A stretch of 64,000 nt of DNA from Bacteroidetes bacterium ADurb.Bin012 (GTDB lineage Bacteria; Bacteroidota; Bacteroidia; Bacteroidales; TTA-H9), in contig MWFC01000001.1 in assembly GCA_002071415.1 (NCBI GenBank), positions 1 to 64,000 on the forward strand, read 5' to 3'. A program made the translations under genes and the position numbers. This document shows positions 35,452 to 45,574 of this stretch, piece after piece. The notes beneath the pieces were generated by a model. The model was not told the DNA's origin, searched no databases, and saw nothing but the letters and a program-made list of their open reading frames with translations. How positions within the stretch are numbered: position 1 is the first letter of the stretch; each line of letters opens with the position of its first letter.

Positions 35452-36573
35452 TCAGATGTGCTTTATATAGGCTCGTCTTCGCTTGTGTTGTCTTTTGGGG
35501 AACATATCCCACTGCCGCCTTACCATTTGGTTATTCTCGAGCTCAACATTGCTTTCGGCTTTTTTTATCCCAAATTTTCTGTATTTGGGAATAAGGTCAA
35601 TAAACAATAGTGCATTTACTCCTTTTCCCTGAAGTTCTGGTCTTACGGCTGTCAAGTAAAAATCGACCGTGTCGTTTTTCTTCATGGCTCGTAAAATATG
35701 GATGAAGCCAAAAGGCAGAATCTTGCCACCTGACTTTTGTACGGCCTTGCTCAGTGATGGCATGGTAATGCCAAAAGCTGCAACTTTGTCGTGTTCGTCA
35801 ACGACAACCGAAATAAAATCGAGTACGATGAACGAGAAATACATTTTGATGTAGTAGTCGATTTGAGCGTCGGTTAGAGGGGCAAAACCATACAAGGGAC
35901 GGAAGGACTCGTTAAGAACCTCAAAGATTTGGTGTGCATATTTCAGCAGATCCTTCTTCTTTTTGAATTGTACAATACTGAGCTTGTAGCGTTCCTGAGC
36001 AATCTGTCCTACTCTGATGAACTTTTCGGGAACGGTAACCTCGGCATTCAGTTCATATTCGAGCCAATCGACATCTTTCTGATAACCTGCTTTTTCAGTA
36101 TGAATGGGATAATAGGGATGATTATAGTAAGTAGCAATAGTCCCTAATTCTTCGAAGCCTTCTATGAGCATACCTTCCTTATCCATGTCGGAAAATCCCA
36201 GTGGTCCTTGTACGGCTTTCATTCCCATGCTTTTTGCCCAATTTTCGACCTGAGCAAATAACGCAGAAGATACTTCAAAATCATCGATAAAATCGAGCCA
36301 GCCAAAACGGGCATTCCGTTCGTTCCATATCTGATTAGCCCTATGATTGATGATTCCGGCTATGCGTCCCACTGCTCGTCCATCCTTATAGGCCATCCAT
36401 AATTTGGCCTCACAAAATTCGAAGGAAGGATTTTTCCTCGGGTCGAGAGCATTCACTTCATCGAAAATAAGAGGGGGAACCCAGAAAGGATTCCCTTTGT
36501 AAAGGGGAAATGGAAAGCATACAAACTTCTTGATTTCTTTTCGTCCTGAAATTTCTTTGATTTCGATTGCCAT
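35452..36573 (-). CDS. GNAT-fold acyltransferase-like protein, candidate ceramide synthase A
   Basis: 373 residues. The N-terminal half is unrelated to simple GNATs (FPFPLYKGNPFWVPP, GRIAGIINHRANQ, RFGWLDFIDDF, GPLGFSDMDKEGMLIEG); the C-terminal half has a GNAT-like acyl-CoA motif, VRPELQGKGVNALL, and ends KRQHKRRRAYIKHI. A tandem paralogue of similar length follows upstream (36585-37739). Both lie directly downstream of serine palmitoyltransferase. Bacterial ceramide synthase (bCerS, described in Caulobacter) is also an acyl-CoA-dependent GNAT-like protein, so N-acylation of a sphingoid base is the leading hypothesis. Family assignment is from memory. Confidence 0.8.
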   Translation of the reverse strand: MAIEIKEISGRKEIKKFVCFPFPLYKGNPFWVPPLIFDEVNALDPRKNPSFEFCEAKLWMAYKDGRAVGRIAGIINHRANQIWNERNARFGWLDFIDDFEVSSALFAQVENWAKSMGMKAVQGPLGFSDMDKEGMLIEGFEELGTIATYYNHPYYPIHTEKAGYQKDVDWLEYELNAEVTVPEKFIRVGQIAQERYKLSIVQFKKKKDLLKYAHQIFEVLNESFRPLYGFAPLTDAQIDYYIKMYFSFIVLDFISVVVDEHDKVAAFGITMPSLSKAVQKSGGKILPFGFIHILRAMKKNDTVDFYLTAVRPELQGKGVNALLFIDLIPKYRKFGIKKAESNVELENNQMVRRQWDMFPKRQHKRRRAYIKHI

Positions 36574-36584
36574 AAGAATAAGTT

Positions 36585-37739
36585 TTATATGCTATCTTCT
36601 GAACGTGTGCTACTTAAGAAATATTTCTGATAGCATCTGCGGCATTTATGCTGACGATGTGAAAAATGTCTCCAAAGCGATCGCACCGCGAAATTGCTTT
36701 CATATTCGAAGTTGCTTTCTGCATAACGATAACCACGTTCAATAATTTTTTCCCCAATCTCATACATCAATACCGAACTGATTCCTTTGCGAATGTATCC
36801 CGGACGAACTCCTATATAATACATATCGACCGTATCGGTTTTTTTATGTTCTCCTTTAAAAAGAAGCCATTTAAGACGAAGCATATTCCCTTTCGATTTG
36901 ATGAACACGTCGCTGTATGAGGGCATAGCAACCCCAAAGGCGATTACTTTATCGGCTCGATCGGTAATAATGGAAATTAATTCTGGATCGAGAAGATATT
37001 TATAACGGGAAATATAGAAATCACCAATTTCTTTGGTAATAGGGACATACCCATAAACCAGGCCATATATTTGGTTTACGATATCGAAGATTTGATTGAC
37101 GTAAGGGAAGGCTTCGTTTATATTTTTGAAGGTATGTGGTATCAAATTATGGCGCTGAGTAACGTAATGAGCTATTTGTTCCAATTTACGAGGCATGGCA
37201 TCGGGAATATCAATCTGATATTCGATCCAGTCGGCGTCTTTTCTATAGCCCAAGTCCTCTATATATTTTTGATAGTAGGGATAATTGTATCTACCCAATA
37301 TTGTGGCCTTATATTCGAAACCTTTGATGAGCAACCCTGAGGTATCGAGATCGGTAAAGCCAAGTGGACCATTGATGGCTTCCATTCCATTTTGAATAGC
37401 CCAATTTTCTACTGTTTCGAAGAGTTTGGCGGCTACCCGAGGGTCGTCGATAAAATCCATCCATCCGAAACGAGCGTAACGCTTTCCCCATTTGTAAATG
37501 AATTCATTGTTAATGATTCCGGCAATACGTCCTACCATTTTCCCGTCCCGAAAAGCCATCCAATAGGCTGTTTTGCAATCTTTTATAATTGGATTGTGTT
37601 TGGAAGAAAGGGTTACTATACCATCTTCGACGATAACGGGTACATAATGAGGATCTCCTTTATAGAGTATGTTGGGGAAAGCAACGAACTGTTGAAGATC
37701 CTTGACGTTTTTTACCGGTTTAATCTCTATTGTATTCAT
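36585..37739 (-). CDS. GNAT-fold acyltransferase-like protein, candidate ceramide synthase B
   Basis: 384 residues, a tandem duplicate of the neighbouring 35452-36573 gene. Shared blocks include LYKGDPHYVPV, MVGRIAGIINNEF, RFGWMDFIDDPRV, NGPLGFTDLDTSGLLIKGFE, YNYPYYQ and the acyl-CoA loop VRPGYIRKGISSVL. It starts 24 bases after the serine palmitoyltransferase gene and ends 11 bases before the second copy, so the three genes form one operon. Two copies suggest different acyl donors or different sphingoid substrates. Enzymatic role is inferred from neighbours. Confidence 0.8.
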   Translation of the reverse strand: MNTIEIKPVKNVKDLQQFVAFPNILYKGDPHYVPVIVEDGIVTLSSKHNPIIKDCKTAYWMAFRDGKMVGRIAGIINNEFIYKWGKRYARFGWMDFIDDPRVAAKLFETVENWAIQNGMEAINGPLGFTDLDTSGLLIKGFEYKATILGRYNYPYYQKYIEDLGYRKDADWIEYQIDIPDAMPRKLEQIAHYVTQRHNLIPHTFKNINEAFPYVNQIFDIVNQIYGLVYGYVPITKEIGDFYISRYKYLLDPELISIITDRADKVIAFGVAMPSYSDVFIKSKGNMLRLKWLLFKGEHKKTDTVDMYYIGVRPGYIRKGISSVLMYEIGEKIIERGYRYAESNFEYESNFAVRSLWRHFSHRQHKCRRCYQKYFLSSTRSEDSI

Positions 37740-37763
37740 GGTGAGGCATCCTAAAGGTTGACT

Positions 37764-39024
<1,261 letters not shown>

Positions 39025-39039
39025 TTTCTTATTGCTCCC

Positions 39040-39753
39040 TCATATCGTAAGATAAACATTTCCAAGTAGAAACACTGCGGGTACTCGATGAATAGGAGGG
39101 GTGAATGCTTTCCATTGTTTTATTTCCATGGTTTTTATAAATTCGTTGGGGGAGAGTAGGCCTGAAGCAATGCATAAATTGGTGGTGGGTTGGCAATACT
39201 GCATGATTGAACCCAAGAGAGAGATATTTCGGTAGGGCGTTTCGATAAAGATTTGGGTTTGATGTTTTGCTTTTTGTTCCAGTTCAATTATTCGTTGTTT
39301 ACGTGCAATTTTTTCGACGGGCAGGTAGCCATGAAAACAGAAATTTTGTCCGTTGAAACCTGATGCAGCTAAGGCTAAAAAAATAGAAGAAGAACCCGGT
39401 AAAGGGATAACCTGAATATTTTTGCAGTGAGCCATCCAAACTAAAACGGCCCCCGGATCGGCAATGCAAGGAATTCCTCCTTCGCTCATCAATCCCATAT
39501 CGTGTCCCTTCATCATGGGTTGGAGCATAGTGGGAATATCTGCCGGTGGGGTATGTTCATTAAGGATTTGGAATGTGCATTCGTCGATAGGGAAGGAGGG
39601 AATGACCCTGCGCAGGAGTTTTCTTGCGGTGCGAATCTCTTCTACAATAAAATATCGCATCTCCGTGATAATCGAAAGGGTTTTTACATCCCAGCCAAAG
39701 GGCGAATTGATGGAAATAGGGGCGGGAATTAAAAATAATTTTCCTTTACTCAT
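39040..39753 (-). CDS. RsmI-like tetrapyrrole-methylase-family SAM methyltransferase
   Basis: 237 residues from the ATG at 39753 (MSKGKLFLIPAPI); an ATG 36 bases upstream lies inside the preceding gene and is unlikely. The tetrapyrrole-methylase fold is visible in GLMSEGGIPCIADPGAVLVW and VIPLPGSSSIFLALAASGF. It differs from true RsmI (which 2'-O-methylates C1402 of 16S rRNA) in its shorter form; many Bacteroidota have such a second copy of uncertain target. Start and upstream stop codons overlap as ATGA, so translation is coupled to the dehydratase gene. Confidence 0.85.
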   Translation of the reverse strand: MSKGKLFLIPAPISINSPFGWDVKTLSIITEMRYFIVEEIRTARKLLRRVIPSFPIDECTFQILNEHTPPADIPTMLQPMMKGHDMGLMSEGGIPCIADPGAVLVWMAHCKNIQVIPLPGSSSIFLALAASGFNGQNFCFHGYLPVEKIARKQRIIELEQKAKHQTQIFIETPYRNISLLGSIMQYCQPTTNLCIASGLLSPNEFIKTMEIKQWKAFTPPIHRVPAVFLLGNVYLTI

Positions 39754-40727
39754 CTCATATTTTCTTTGATGGCTGCAAAGGGAAGGCAACCAAGATCGAC
39801 ATTTCCACCCGAAAGGATGATGACAGTCTTAGAACTGTGGAATATTTCCGGATATTGAAGAACCGCCCCAAACGAAACGGCAGCCGACGGTTCTATAATT
39901 ATTTTCATTCTTTCCCAGATCAATTGCATTGCCTTCACGATTTTTTCTTCGCTAACCCTCAGGATTTCAGTAACATTTTCTATAATAACAGGAAAAGTTC
40001 TCGAGCCCAGTGAGGTGAGCAAACCATCGGCAATGCTTACGGGATGAATGGAAGGGACAATCATACCACTATGGAAGGAGAGATAAGCATCGTCAGCGCC
40101 TTCAGGTTCGGCTCCCAATGTTTTGGTATGATTCGAAAAATAACGAACAGCTAAGCTCGAACCACTCAATAATCCTCCTCCACCCACGGGGGCAACTAAA
40201 AAGTCAGGCCAACCTATTTCTTCGAAAATTTCCATTGTAGCGGTGGCTTGCCCAGCAATAACACTATAATTGTTGTAGGGATGGATTTCGATGGCATTGG
40301 TTTGTTGAAGCAAGTTTTTCAAGGTTTCTTCACGAGCAGCAAGAGTGGGTTCACAGAAGGTTATTTTGCCCTGATAATGTTTTACGGCAGCAATTTTAAC
40401 TATTGGGGCCGTACGTGGCATAACGATATAGGATTTTATTCCGCGAAGCAATGCGGCTCTGGCAAGGGCCTGAGCGTGATTCCCCGACGAATGGGTTGCT
40501 ACTCCCCCTGCACTTTCATCATCATCGAGCGAAAAAACAGCATTGCACGCTCCCCGCGATTTAAACGCCCCTGCCTTCTGAAAATTCTCGCATTTGAAAA
40601 AAAGATTACATTGGCTTAGTTCATCCAGAGTTTTGCTGGTAATTACAGGTGTTCGGTGAATGTACGGAGAAATACGCTTGTGAGCTTCATATATATCAAC
40701 AGGTTGAGGAATGCTTTCGAGAAGCAT
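39750..40727 (-). CDS. PLP-dependent threonine/serine dehydratase (or serine racemase)
   Basis: 325 residues of fold-type II. The PLP lysine is Lys56 in FQKAGAFKSRGA, the phosphate-binding loop is GGGGLLSG and SGNHAQALA contacts substrate. The length and lack of an ACT domain fit the catabolic dehydratase or the closely related serine racemase; sequence alone does not separate them. It forms 2-oxobutyrate from threonine or pyruvate from serine. It begins 11 bases after dnaA and overlaps the RsmI-like gene by 4 bases, so the three probably share a transcript. Confidence 0.88.
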   Translation of the reverse strand: MLLESIPQPVDIYEAHKRISPYIHRTPVITSKTLDELSQCNLFFKCENFQKAGAFKSRGACNAVFSLDDDESAGGVATHSSGNHAQALARAALLRGIKSYIVMPRTAPIVKIAAVKHYQGKITFCEPTLAAREETLKNLLQQTNAIEIHPYNNYSVIAGQATATMEIFEEIGWPDFLVAPVGGGGLLSGSSLAVRYFSNHTKTLGAEPEGADDAYLSFHSGMIVPSIHPVSIADGLLTSLGSRTFPVIIENVTEILRVSEEKIVKAMQLIWERMKIIIEPSAAVSFGAVLQYPEIFHSSKTVIILSGGNVDLGCLPFAAIKENMR

Positions 40728-40738
40728 ACGGTTTCGGT

Positions 40739-42202
40739 TTAAATCTTTATTTTCCTTTCAATATCAGTATAATATTGTTTAAAGGTTCTATCGGTTTCAA
40801 ACAGATTTTTTACAGTTCGGCAGGCATGCAATACAGTCGAGTGGTCTTTGTTGCCACATTGAAGCCCAATAGCTGCTAAAGAAGATGTTGTATATTCCTT
40901 TGCAAAATACATGACAAGCTGGCGTGCCTGAACGATGGAGCGCTTGCGTGACTTGCTCTTGAGCTGTTCGATACTGATATTGAAATAATCGCATACCACT
41001 TTTTGAATGTAATCCATAGAGATTTCCTTGGTAGTGCAAATCACGAATTTATCGATGATTTTTCGTGCCAACTCGAGCGAAATCGCCTTTTTATTGAGTG
41101 CCGACTGGGCAACAACCGATGTAAGAGCTCCCTCGAGTTCACGCACATTGGTGGTAATGTTGGCGGCAATGTATTCGACTACATCTTCGGGTATTACAAG
41201 GCCTTCATTATATATTTTTTTCTGAAGTATTGCCACACGTGTTTCAAAATCAGGTGTTTGTATATCGGCGGCCAAACCCCATTTGAATCGAGAAAGCAGA
41301 CGGTCTTCAATACCAGCAAGCTCTATCGGCGGTTTGTCGGAGGTAATAACGATCTGTTTCCCTTTTAAATGCAAATGATTGAAAATGTGGAAGAATACAT
41401 CCTGAGTTTTTTGCTTTCCAGCCAAAAATTGAATATCGTCGATCAGCAAAACATCGATCATTTGGTAGAAGTTCATGAAGTCGTTGGAAGTATTGTTCCG
41501 TACTGCGTCGGTAAACTGATGCTGAAATTGTTCGGCAGTAACGTAAAGTATCGTCTTATCGGGAAAATTTACCTTCGACTGCAGGCCAATAGCATGGGCA
41601 AGATGAGTTTTTCCCAAACCTACAGCACTGTAAATAAAAAAAGGATTAAAGGAGGTTTTGCCCGGATTCTGAGCAATGGCATATCCAGCCGAACGAGCTA
41701 ATTGGTTGCAGTCGCCTTCTACAAAATTTTCAAATGACAGAGTATCGATTAATTGTGATTGAATCTTGATTTTCTTTAAACCTGGTATGATAAAAGGGTT
41801 GGGAATTTCTCTGGCCAAGCCATCAGGATTAATGTCGATAGGAATGCTTACATCGGGATTTTCGATGGTATTCCGATTCGAAGCGGGCAAACGCATGGTT
41901 ATGTTATCGGATAACGGATAGCAATTATCCATGATGATGCTGTATTCCAGACGGCAATCAGGTCCCAATTCTTTTCTGATTGTCTTTTTCAAAAGGTCTA
42001 TATAGTGCTCCTCGAGCCATTCATAGAAAAATTGACTCGGAACCTGAATGGTTAAGACATTATTCTCAAACTTCAGCGGCTCGATGGGAATAAACCAAGT
42101 CTTGAAACTTGCCGGAGGAATATTATCCTCGATGACTTTCATACACTTTGCCCATTTTTCTCGGGCCTCATTGGTTTTAGTTTCGTGTCTATCCATATAC
42201 AT
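40739..42202 (-). CDS. dnaA: Chromosomal replication initiator protein DnaA
   Basis: 487 residues (an alternative ATG lies two codons in). Domain I (WAKCMKVIEDNIPPASFKTWF), a short variable linker, then the AAA+ core with Walker A GLGKTHLAHAIG and Walker B DVLLIDDIQFLAGK, and the C-terminal DNA-binding helices with the DnaA signature CGNKDHSTVLHACRTVKNL. It binds DnaA boxes at oriC and opens the duplex. I found no exact TTATCCACA boxes in the upstream intergenic region, so the origin cannot be placed here. Confidence 0.97.
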   Translation of the reverse strand: MYMDRHETKTNEAREKWAKCMKVIEDNIPPASFKTWFIPIEPLKFENNVLTIQVPSQFFYEWLEEHYIDLLKKTIRKELGPDCRLEYSIIMDNCYPLSDNITMRLPASNRNTIENPDVSIPIDINPDGLAREIPNPFIIPGLKKIKIQSQLIDTLSFENFVEGDCNQLARSAGYAIAQNPGKTSFNPFFIYSAVGLGKTHLAHAIGLQSKVNFPDKTILYVTAEQFQHQFTDAVRNNTSNDFMNFYQMIDVLLIDDIQFLAGKQKTQDVFFHIFNHLHLKGKQIVITSDKPPIELAGIEDRLLSRFKWGLAADIQTPDFETRVAILQKKIYNEGLVIPEDVVEYIAANITTNVRELEGALTSVVAQSALNKKAISLELARKIIDKFVICTTKEISMDYIQKVVCDYFNISIEQLKSKSRKRSIVQARQLVMYFAKEYTTSSLAAIGLQCGNKDHSTVLHACRTVKNLFETDRTFKQYYTDIERKIKI

Positions 42203-42744
42203 TCGTTGATATTTTTAAGTTATCATTCAGTTCAATAAATACAATTTTGCTCATTTGTGCCCCCTCTCCAAAAGTCTTCAACAAAATTGTGTGTAAAATT
42301 TTTGAAAAAAAAGCCTTTTCCTCCTTGCATTTTTCAATTCTTTGTGTATACACTTTTCTTGAAACTCGTTTTGGTTTGGTTTTCAAAGTTTTATTTTGCA
42401 CTTCTATTCATCTCAAGAGATAAATATTCTGTTAAAATAAAGGTTTATCTATCATAAAGGCATAATAATGAATTATTAATATAATCATTTGTTTTTCAAT
42501 TTATTAAAGTATTTGGAGGGAGTTTTTCCCACCGTCTAAATTAAAGGAATTTTTCAAATGGGCAAACCAAAAATGAAAAATTTAATATTGGAATCATTCT
42601 AAATAGAGATGATTGATTATAAATGAGTATAATGAGAGAATCAGTCAGGGAGTTATTCCTTAACTACCTGTTTATCAATAAATAAATAGTTATATCCCAA
42701 TGAGATTGACGCCTATTGTTTTAAGTGTCAGGTGTCAATAAGGA
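42203..42744. other. 542-bp AT-rich region between dnaA and the flavin receptor gene
   Basis: No gene is supported. A 70-codon minus ORF (42189-42401) overlaps the dnaA start and is dismissed. I looked for DnaA boxes (TTATCCACA and close variants) and saw none exact. It probably holds the dnaA promoter and the 3' end of the receptor transcript. Confidence 0.5.
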
Positions 42745-45324
42745 TTAAAATTTTATTTCGAGGCTTAACTTAAAGGTTCTTCCCGGTCCCCAGTAGCCCC
42801 TGAAGGTTTCCTTATTATGATGAATTCCATCGTTTCCACGGGTGATGTACTCCACATCGAAAAGGTTATTGCAAGCCAGCGCCAGCTCAGTTTCCATTCC
42901 CATCATTTCGAAATGAAATCCCAAGCGAACATCGGTTAATCCATATCCGGGAATTCGCCATGACTGAGCATCTTCGGGTTTTGTCCTTAGGGCGGGGTCG
43001 AAATCGGCGTAAAATCGGTCGTTCCAGATATAAGACAGGTGAAAATCGAATTGATTCAGGAAATGAATCAGCGCCGAAACTCCGGCTTGAAACTGTGGCG
43101 CATCACCCACATACAAACCTTCCGCATAAACCTTTACACTGTCGATCAACTGATTTTCGTTGTTGAATATTTTTGCATCCACATTGTTTTGCCATTTCCA
43201 GTTCCCAACAGAAACAAAAGCCGAAAGATTCAGATTAGATTTCAATGCCGAATAATGGGCTTCGGCTTCTATACCCTCATGCAATGCATCCAGACCTGTA
43301 ACCAGCGAGCGGGTTGTAGTTTGATTATCGATCAGTTTATATTCGTTTGAAAGGAGTGATTTGTCCTGCCATGCCACATAATATCCCGCGAGGTTGAGGT
43401 TGAAGTCGTTTTTTTGCCATCCCATTCCAACTTCTAGCGAAGTAATTTTTTCGTTCTTGAGGTTTTGAGCTGGATTATTGTTAAAGTTGGGGAACACGAA
43501 CTTGTAGTAAGGGGCTCTCGAAGTATAACCTCCGTTGAAGTAAACTCGTAATTGTGAGTTGAATGCATACGCCATGCCGGCTTTCAGCTCGTATCCGGTT
43601 TTATTGACGATGGAACTTGCCGGATGTGTGGGATAATTGTAGCGATCCTCTCTTTGATAGGTATTGTAGTTGAGTCCGAATGATAGCAATCCCGACAGAT
43701 CGCCTTGTTCATAATTTGCCCGTACAAAGCCCGAAGCCAGTCCAACAACAGCCCCGTTATCAATTCTCGTCGTGTCTCCTCTTTTTTTCAAAATGTTTCT
43801 TCCCTGCCGACTTTCAATAGCCCAAGCATAATCATCGATAAAATATTGTGCTCCCAGCAAGTCGTAAATTTCTTCCCATAGCCAGCTTTTGAAATAACGT
43901 GCATGGATTCCGGTAGTGAGAATTATTTGATCGTTAGGTTTATAACTATAAGCCGAGATAAGTCCTGCCCAGTAATGTGAAGCAAGGAAAAGGGTTTGGG
44001 AGTTTTTTGCAAAATGGCGCAATGTATCGCCTTGGGGTGTAATATAGATATCCTGATGGGTGAGATTATCTCTGGCAATGGCATCCCAGTCGACTTGGCC
44101 CGAAGGCGTCTGATATTCGAATACGTTTTTCCCACTGAAGTTTTCGGCCCAATTGCCTCCTCCTTTCCCATAGCTGAAATAGGCCGAAGTTGAAAGAGAG
44201 GCTTTATTACTGATAGTCCAATAGTGGTTTAAATTTAAAAGTGGCTTATGATAGAAGTTCTCGGCAAGATTCTTGCGTATTCCTCCATAAGTTCCCCAAT
44301 CCTTATTGTACTTGATTCCTCTTTCTTCGATTTCGGCATACGATAACAAAGTGCTTCTTTGTCCATGTCGTTCAGGTGAACCAATAGCATTGAAGGTGAA
44401 AAGGTGAGATGGATTCAATTGTTTGCTGATAGATAAATAATAAGCAAATCCATTTACTTGAGTTCCATCTACATAGCCTTGTCCTGTGGTATGCGATCCC
44501 ATAAAGCTGATGCTTAATCCATTGGGGTTGATTCCGCTAGAATATTTAAAAGAAGTACGTTGCAGTCCATAATCCGTTATTGAAGTGCTTAACATTCCTC
44601 CAGTTAATGAAGGATCTGCATTGGTAATAATATTGATAGTGCCTCCTAGTGAATTATTCACCAAAACTGAGGCTCCTATCCCTTTCTGAACTTGAATATT
44701 TTCAGTGGCCTCTTGCAGCCCGTCCCAATTCGACCAATATACCAGTCCATTTTCAACGCTTCCAATAGGAATTCCATTCAGGGTCAAAGCAAGGTTTTCT
44801 TGTTTGAAACCTCTGATATTGATGGCTGCATCACCTACCCCACCGCCTGTACGGCTCGAGTAAACCCCAGGCATCATCCGCATGATTTCTGGATAGGAAT
44901 GATCCCCTGAAATTTGATGAATCATTTTTCGATTGATGGAATTTACGGTTACGGGATCGGTTTGTTCGCGTACAGTAAAAGCCAGGATATTTACAGGTGA
45001 AAGGTTGATTACCAATCGCCTTAAAGATATTTCGTTCAATTTAATGATATTTCCTTGGCTTGCATCGAAATTGATCGTTTCGTTTTGGAATCCAATATGG
45101 CTGATGAGCAAACGCCCTTTTTCCATTTTGGTGATCAGCGTAAACTCACCCTTTGAGTTGCTTACTGTGCCTTCTCCAGTCGATTCCACAGTGATGTCGG
45201 TACCCGATAAGGGTTGATGCGTGTCGAAGTCGCAAATTCTACCTTGAATAACCGTTTGAGCAAATGCCTGCCAACTGAATGCAAGCATGATCAGAGTGAA
45301 TAAATAAGAAATTTGTGTTTTCAT
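42745..45324 (-). CDS. TonB-dependent outer-membrane receptor under FMN riboswitch control (probable flavin uptake)
   Basis: 859 residues from the ATG at 45324. The reading frame stays open to 45459 but that stretch is riboswitch and attenuator RNA. Signal peptide MKTQISYLFTLIMLAFSWQAFAQ, a CarboxypepD_reg-like domain (TVIQGRICDFDTHQPLSG to about residue 105), a plug domain with GDHSYPEIMRMMPGVYSS, NIRGFKQENLALTLNGIPIG and NNSLGGTINIIT, then a 22-strand-type barrel ending FKLSLEIKF. The upstream FMN riboswitch implies transport of riboflavin or a flavin, powered by TonB from the inner membrane. The substrate is inferred only from regulation. Confidence 0.92.
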   Translation of the reverse strand: MKTQISYLFTLIMLAFSWQAFAQTVIQGRICDFDTHQPLSGTDITVESTGEGTVSNSKGEFTLITKMEKGRLLISHIGFQNETINFDASQGNIIKLNEISLRRLVINLSPVNILAFTVREQTDPVTVNSINRKMIHQISGDHSYPEIMRMMPGVYSSRTGGGVGDAAINIRGFKQENLALTLNGIPIGSVENGLVYWSNWDGLQEATENIQVQKGIGASVLVNNSLGGTINIITNADPSLTGGMLSTSITDYGLQRTSFKYSSGINPNGLSISFMGSHTTGQGYVDGTQVNGFAYYLSISKQLNPSHLFTFNAIGSPERHGQRSTLLSYAEIEERGIKYNKDWGTYGGIRKNLAENFYHKPLLNLNHYWTISNKASLSTSAYFSYGKGGGNWAENFSGKNVFEYQTPSGQVDWDAIARDNLTHQDIYITPQGDTLRHFAKNSQTLFLASHYWAGLISAYSYKPNDQIILTTGIHARYFKSWLWEEIYDLLGAQYFIDDYAWAIESRQGRNILKKRGDTTRIDNGAVVGLASGFVRANYEQGDLSGLLSFGLNYNTYQREDRYNYPTHPASSIVNKTGYELKAGMAYAFNSQLRVYFNGGYTSRAPYYKFVFPNFNNNPAQNLKNEKITSLEVGMGWQKNDFNLNLAGYYVAWQDKSLLSNEYKLIDNQTTTRSLVTGLDALHEGIEAEAHYSALKSNLNLSAFVSVGNWKWQNNVDAKIFNNENQLIDSVKVYAEGLYVGDAPQFQAGVSALIHFLNQFDFHLSYIWNDRFYADFDPALRTKPEDAQSWRIPGYGLTDVRLGFHFEMMGMETELALACNNLFDVEYITRGNDGIHHNKETFRGYWGPGRTFKLSLEIKF

Positions 45325-45343
45325 ATTGCTTGATAATAAAAAT

Positions 45344-45363
45344 GCCCTGATTTGTTTCAGGGC
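45344..45363 (-). terminator. Attenuator hairpin downstream of the FMN riboswitch
   Basis: On the minus strand a 7-bp stem, GCCCTGA / TCAGGGC, is followed by ATTTTTATTATC. It lies between the aptamer and the receptor ATG (20 bases upstream of it). The arm sequence also resembles the aptamer's closing stem (TTCAGGGC), so mutually exclusive pairing is possible. This is the likely expression platform. Confidence 0.65.
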
Positions 45364-45412
45364 AGAATGATCTTTACCGAGCAATGGAGCACCAAAAGAA
45401 TAGTGCGTTTGA

Positions 45413-45527
45413 CATTTCTTCTTCCATCCAGACTTTGACTGTCGGTACCGGAGTTTCACCGGTTCAGTCCCTTTGGGGAGTTGCGGACTTTACCGCCGAT
45501 CGGGAATTTCACCCTGCCCTGAAGAAA
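45413..45527 (-). promoter_or_regulatory. FMN riboswitch (RFN element)
   Basis: Read on the minus strand the conserved RFN blocks appear in order: TTCAGGGCAGGGTGAAATTC, CCGATCGGCGGTAAAGTCCG, CCGGTGAAACTCCGGTACCG and ACAGTCAAAGTCTGGATGG, ending AAGAAG. This is the FMN-binding aptamer. It is transcribed from a promoter whose start falls at the aptamer's first bases, and the only gene downstream is the TonB receptor. Confidence 0.96.
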
Positions 45528-45534
45528 ATCGCTG

Positions 45535-45563
45535 CAAAAATAAAGAAATTTTATTGCCAACAA
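45535..45563 (-). promoter_or_regulatory. Promoter of the FMN riboswitch transcript
   Basis: The minus strand reads TTG (45561-45563), 18 bases, then TATTTTTG (45535-45542). Both match the Bacteroidota consensus and predict a start near 45528, at the first base of the aptamer. Confidence 0.65.
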
Positions 45564-45574
45564 TGTGATTTGTT

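Noticed and set aside
42189-42401. 70-codon minus-strand ORF upstream of dnaA
   Set aside because: It overlaps the dnaA start, has a lysine-rich random composition and no homologue I recognise.
42203-42744. Possible replication origin beside dnaA
   Set aside because: AT-rich, but no exact or near-exact DnaA boxes were seen; in this phylum oriC is often not next to dnaA.
45325-45459. N-terminal extension of the flavin-receptor reading frame
   Set aside because: It translates the attenuator and part of the FMN aptamer; the signal peptide begins at 45324.
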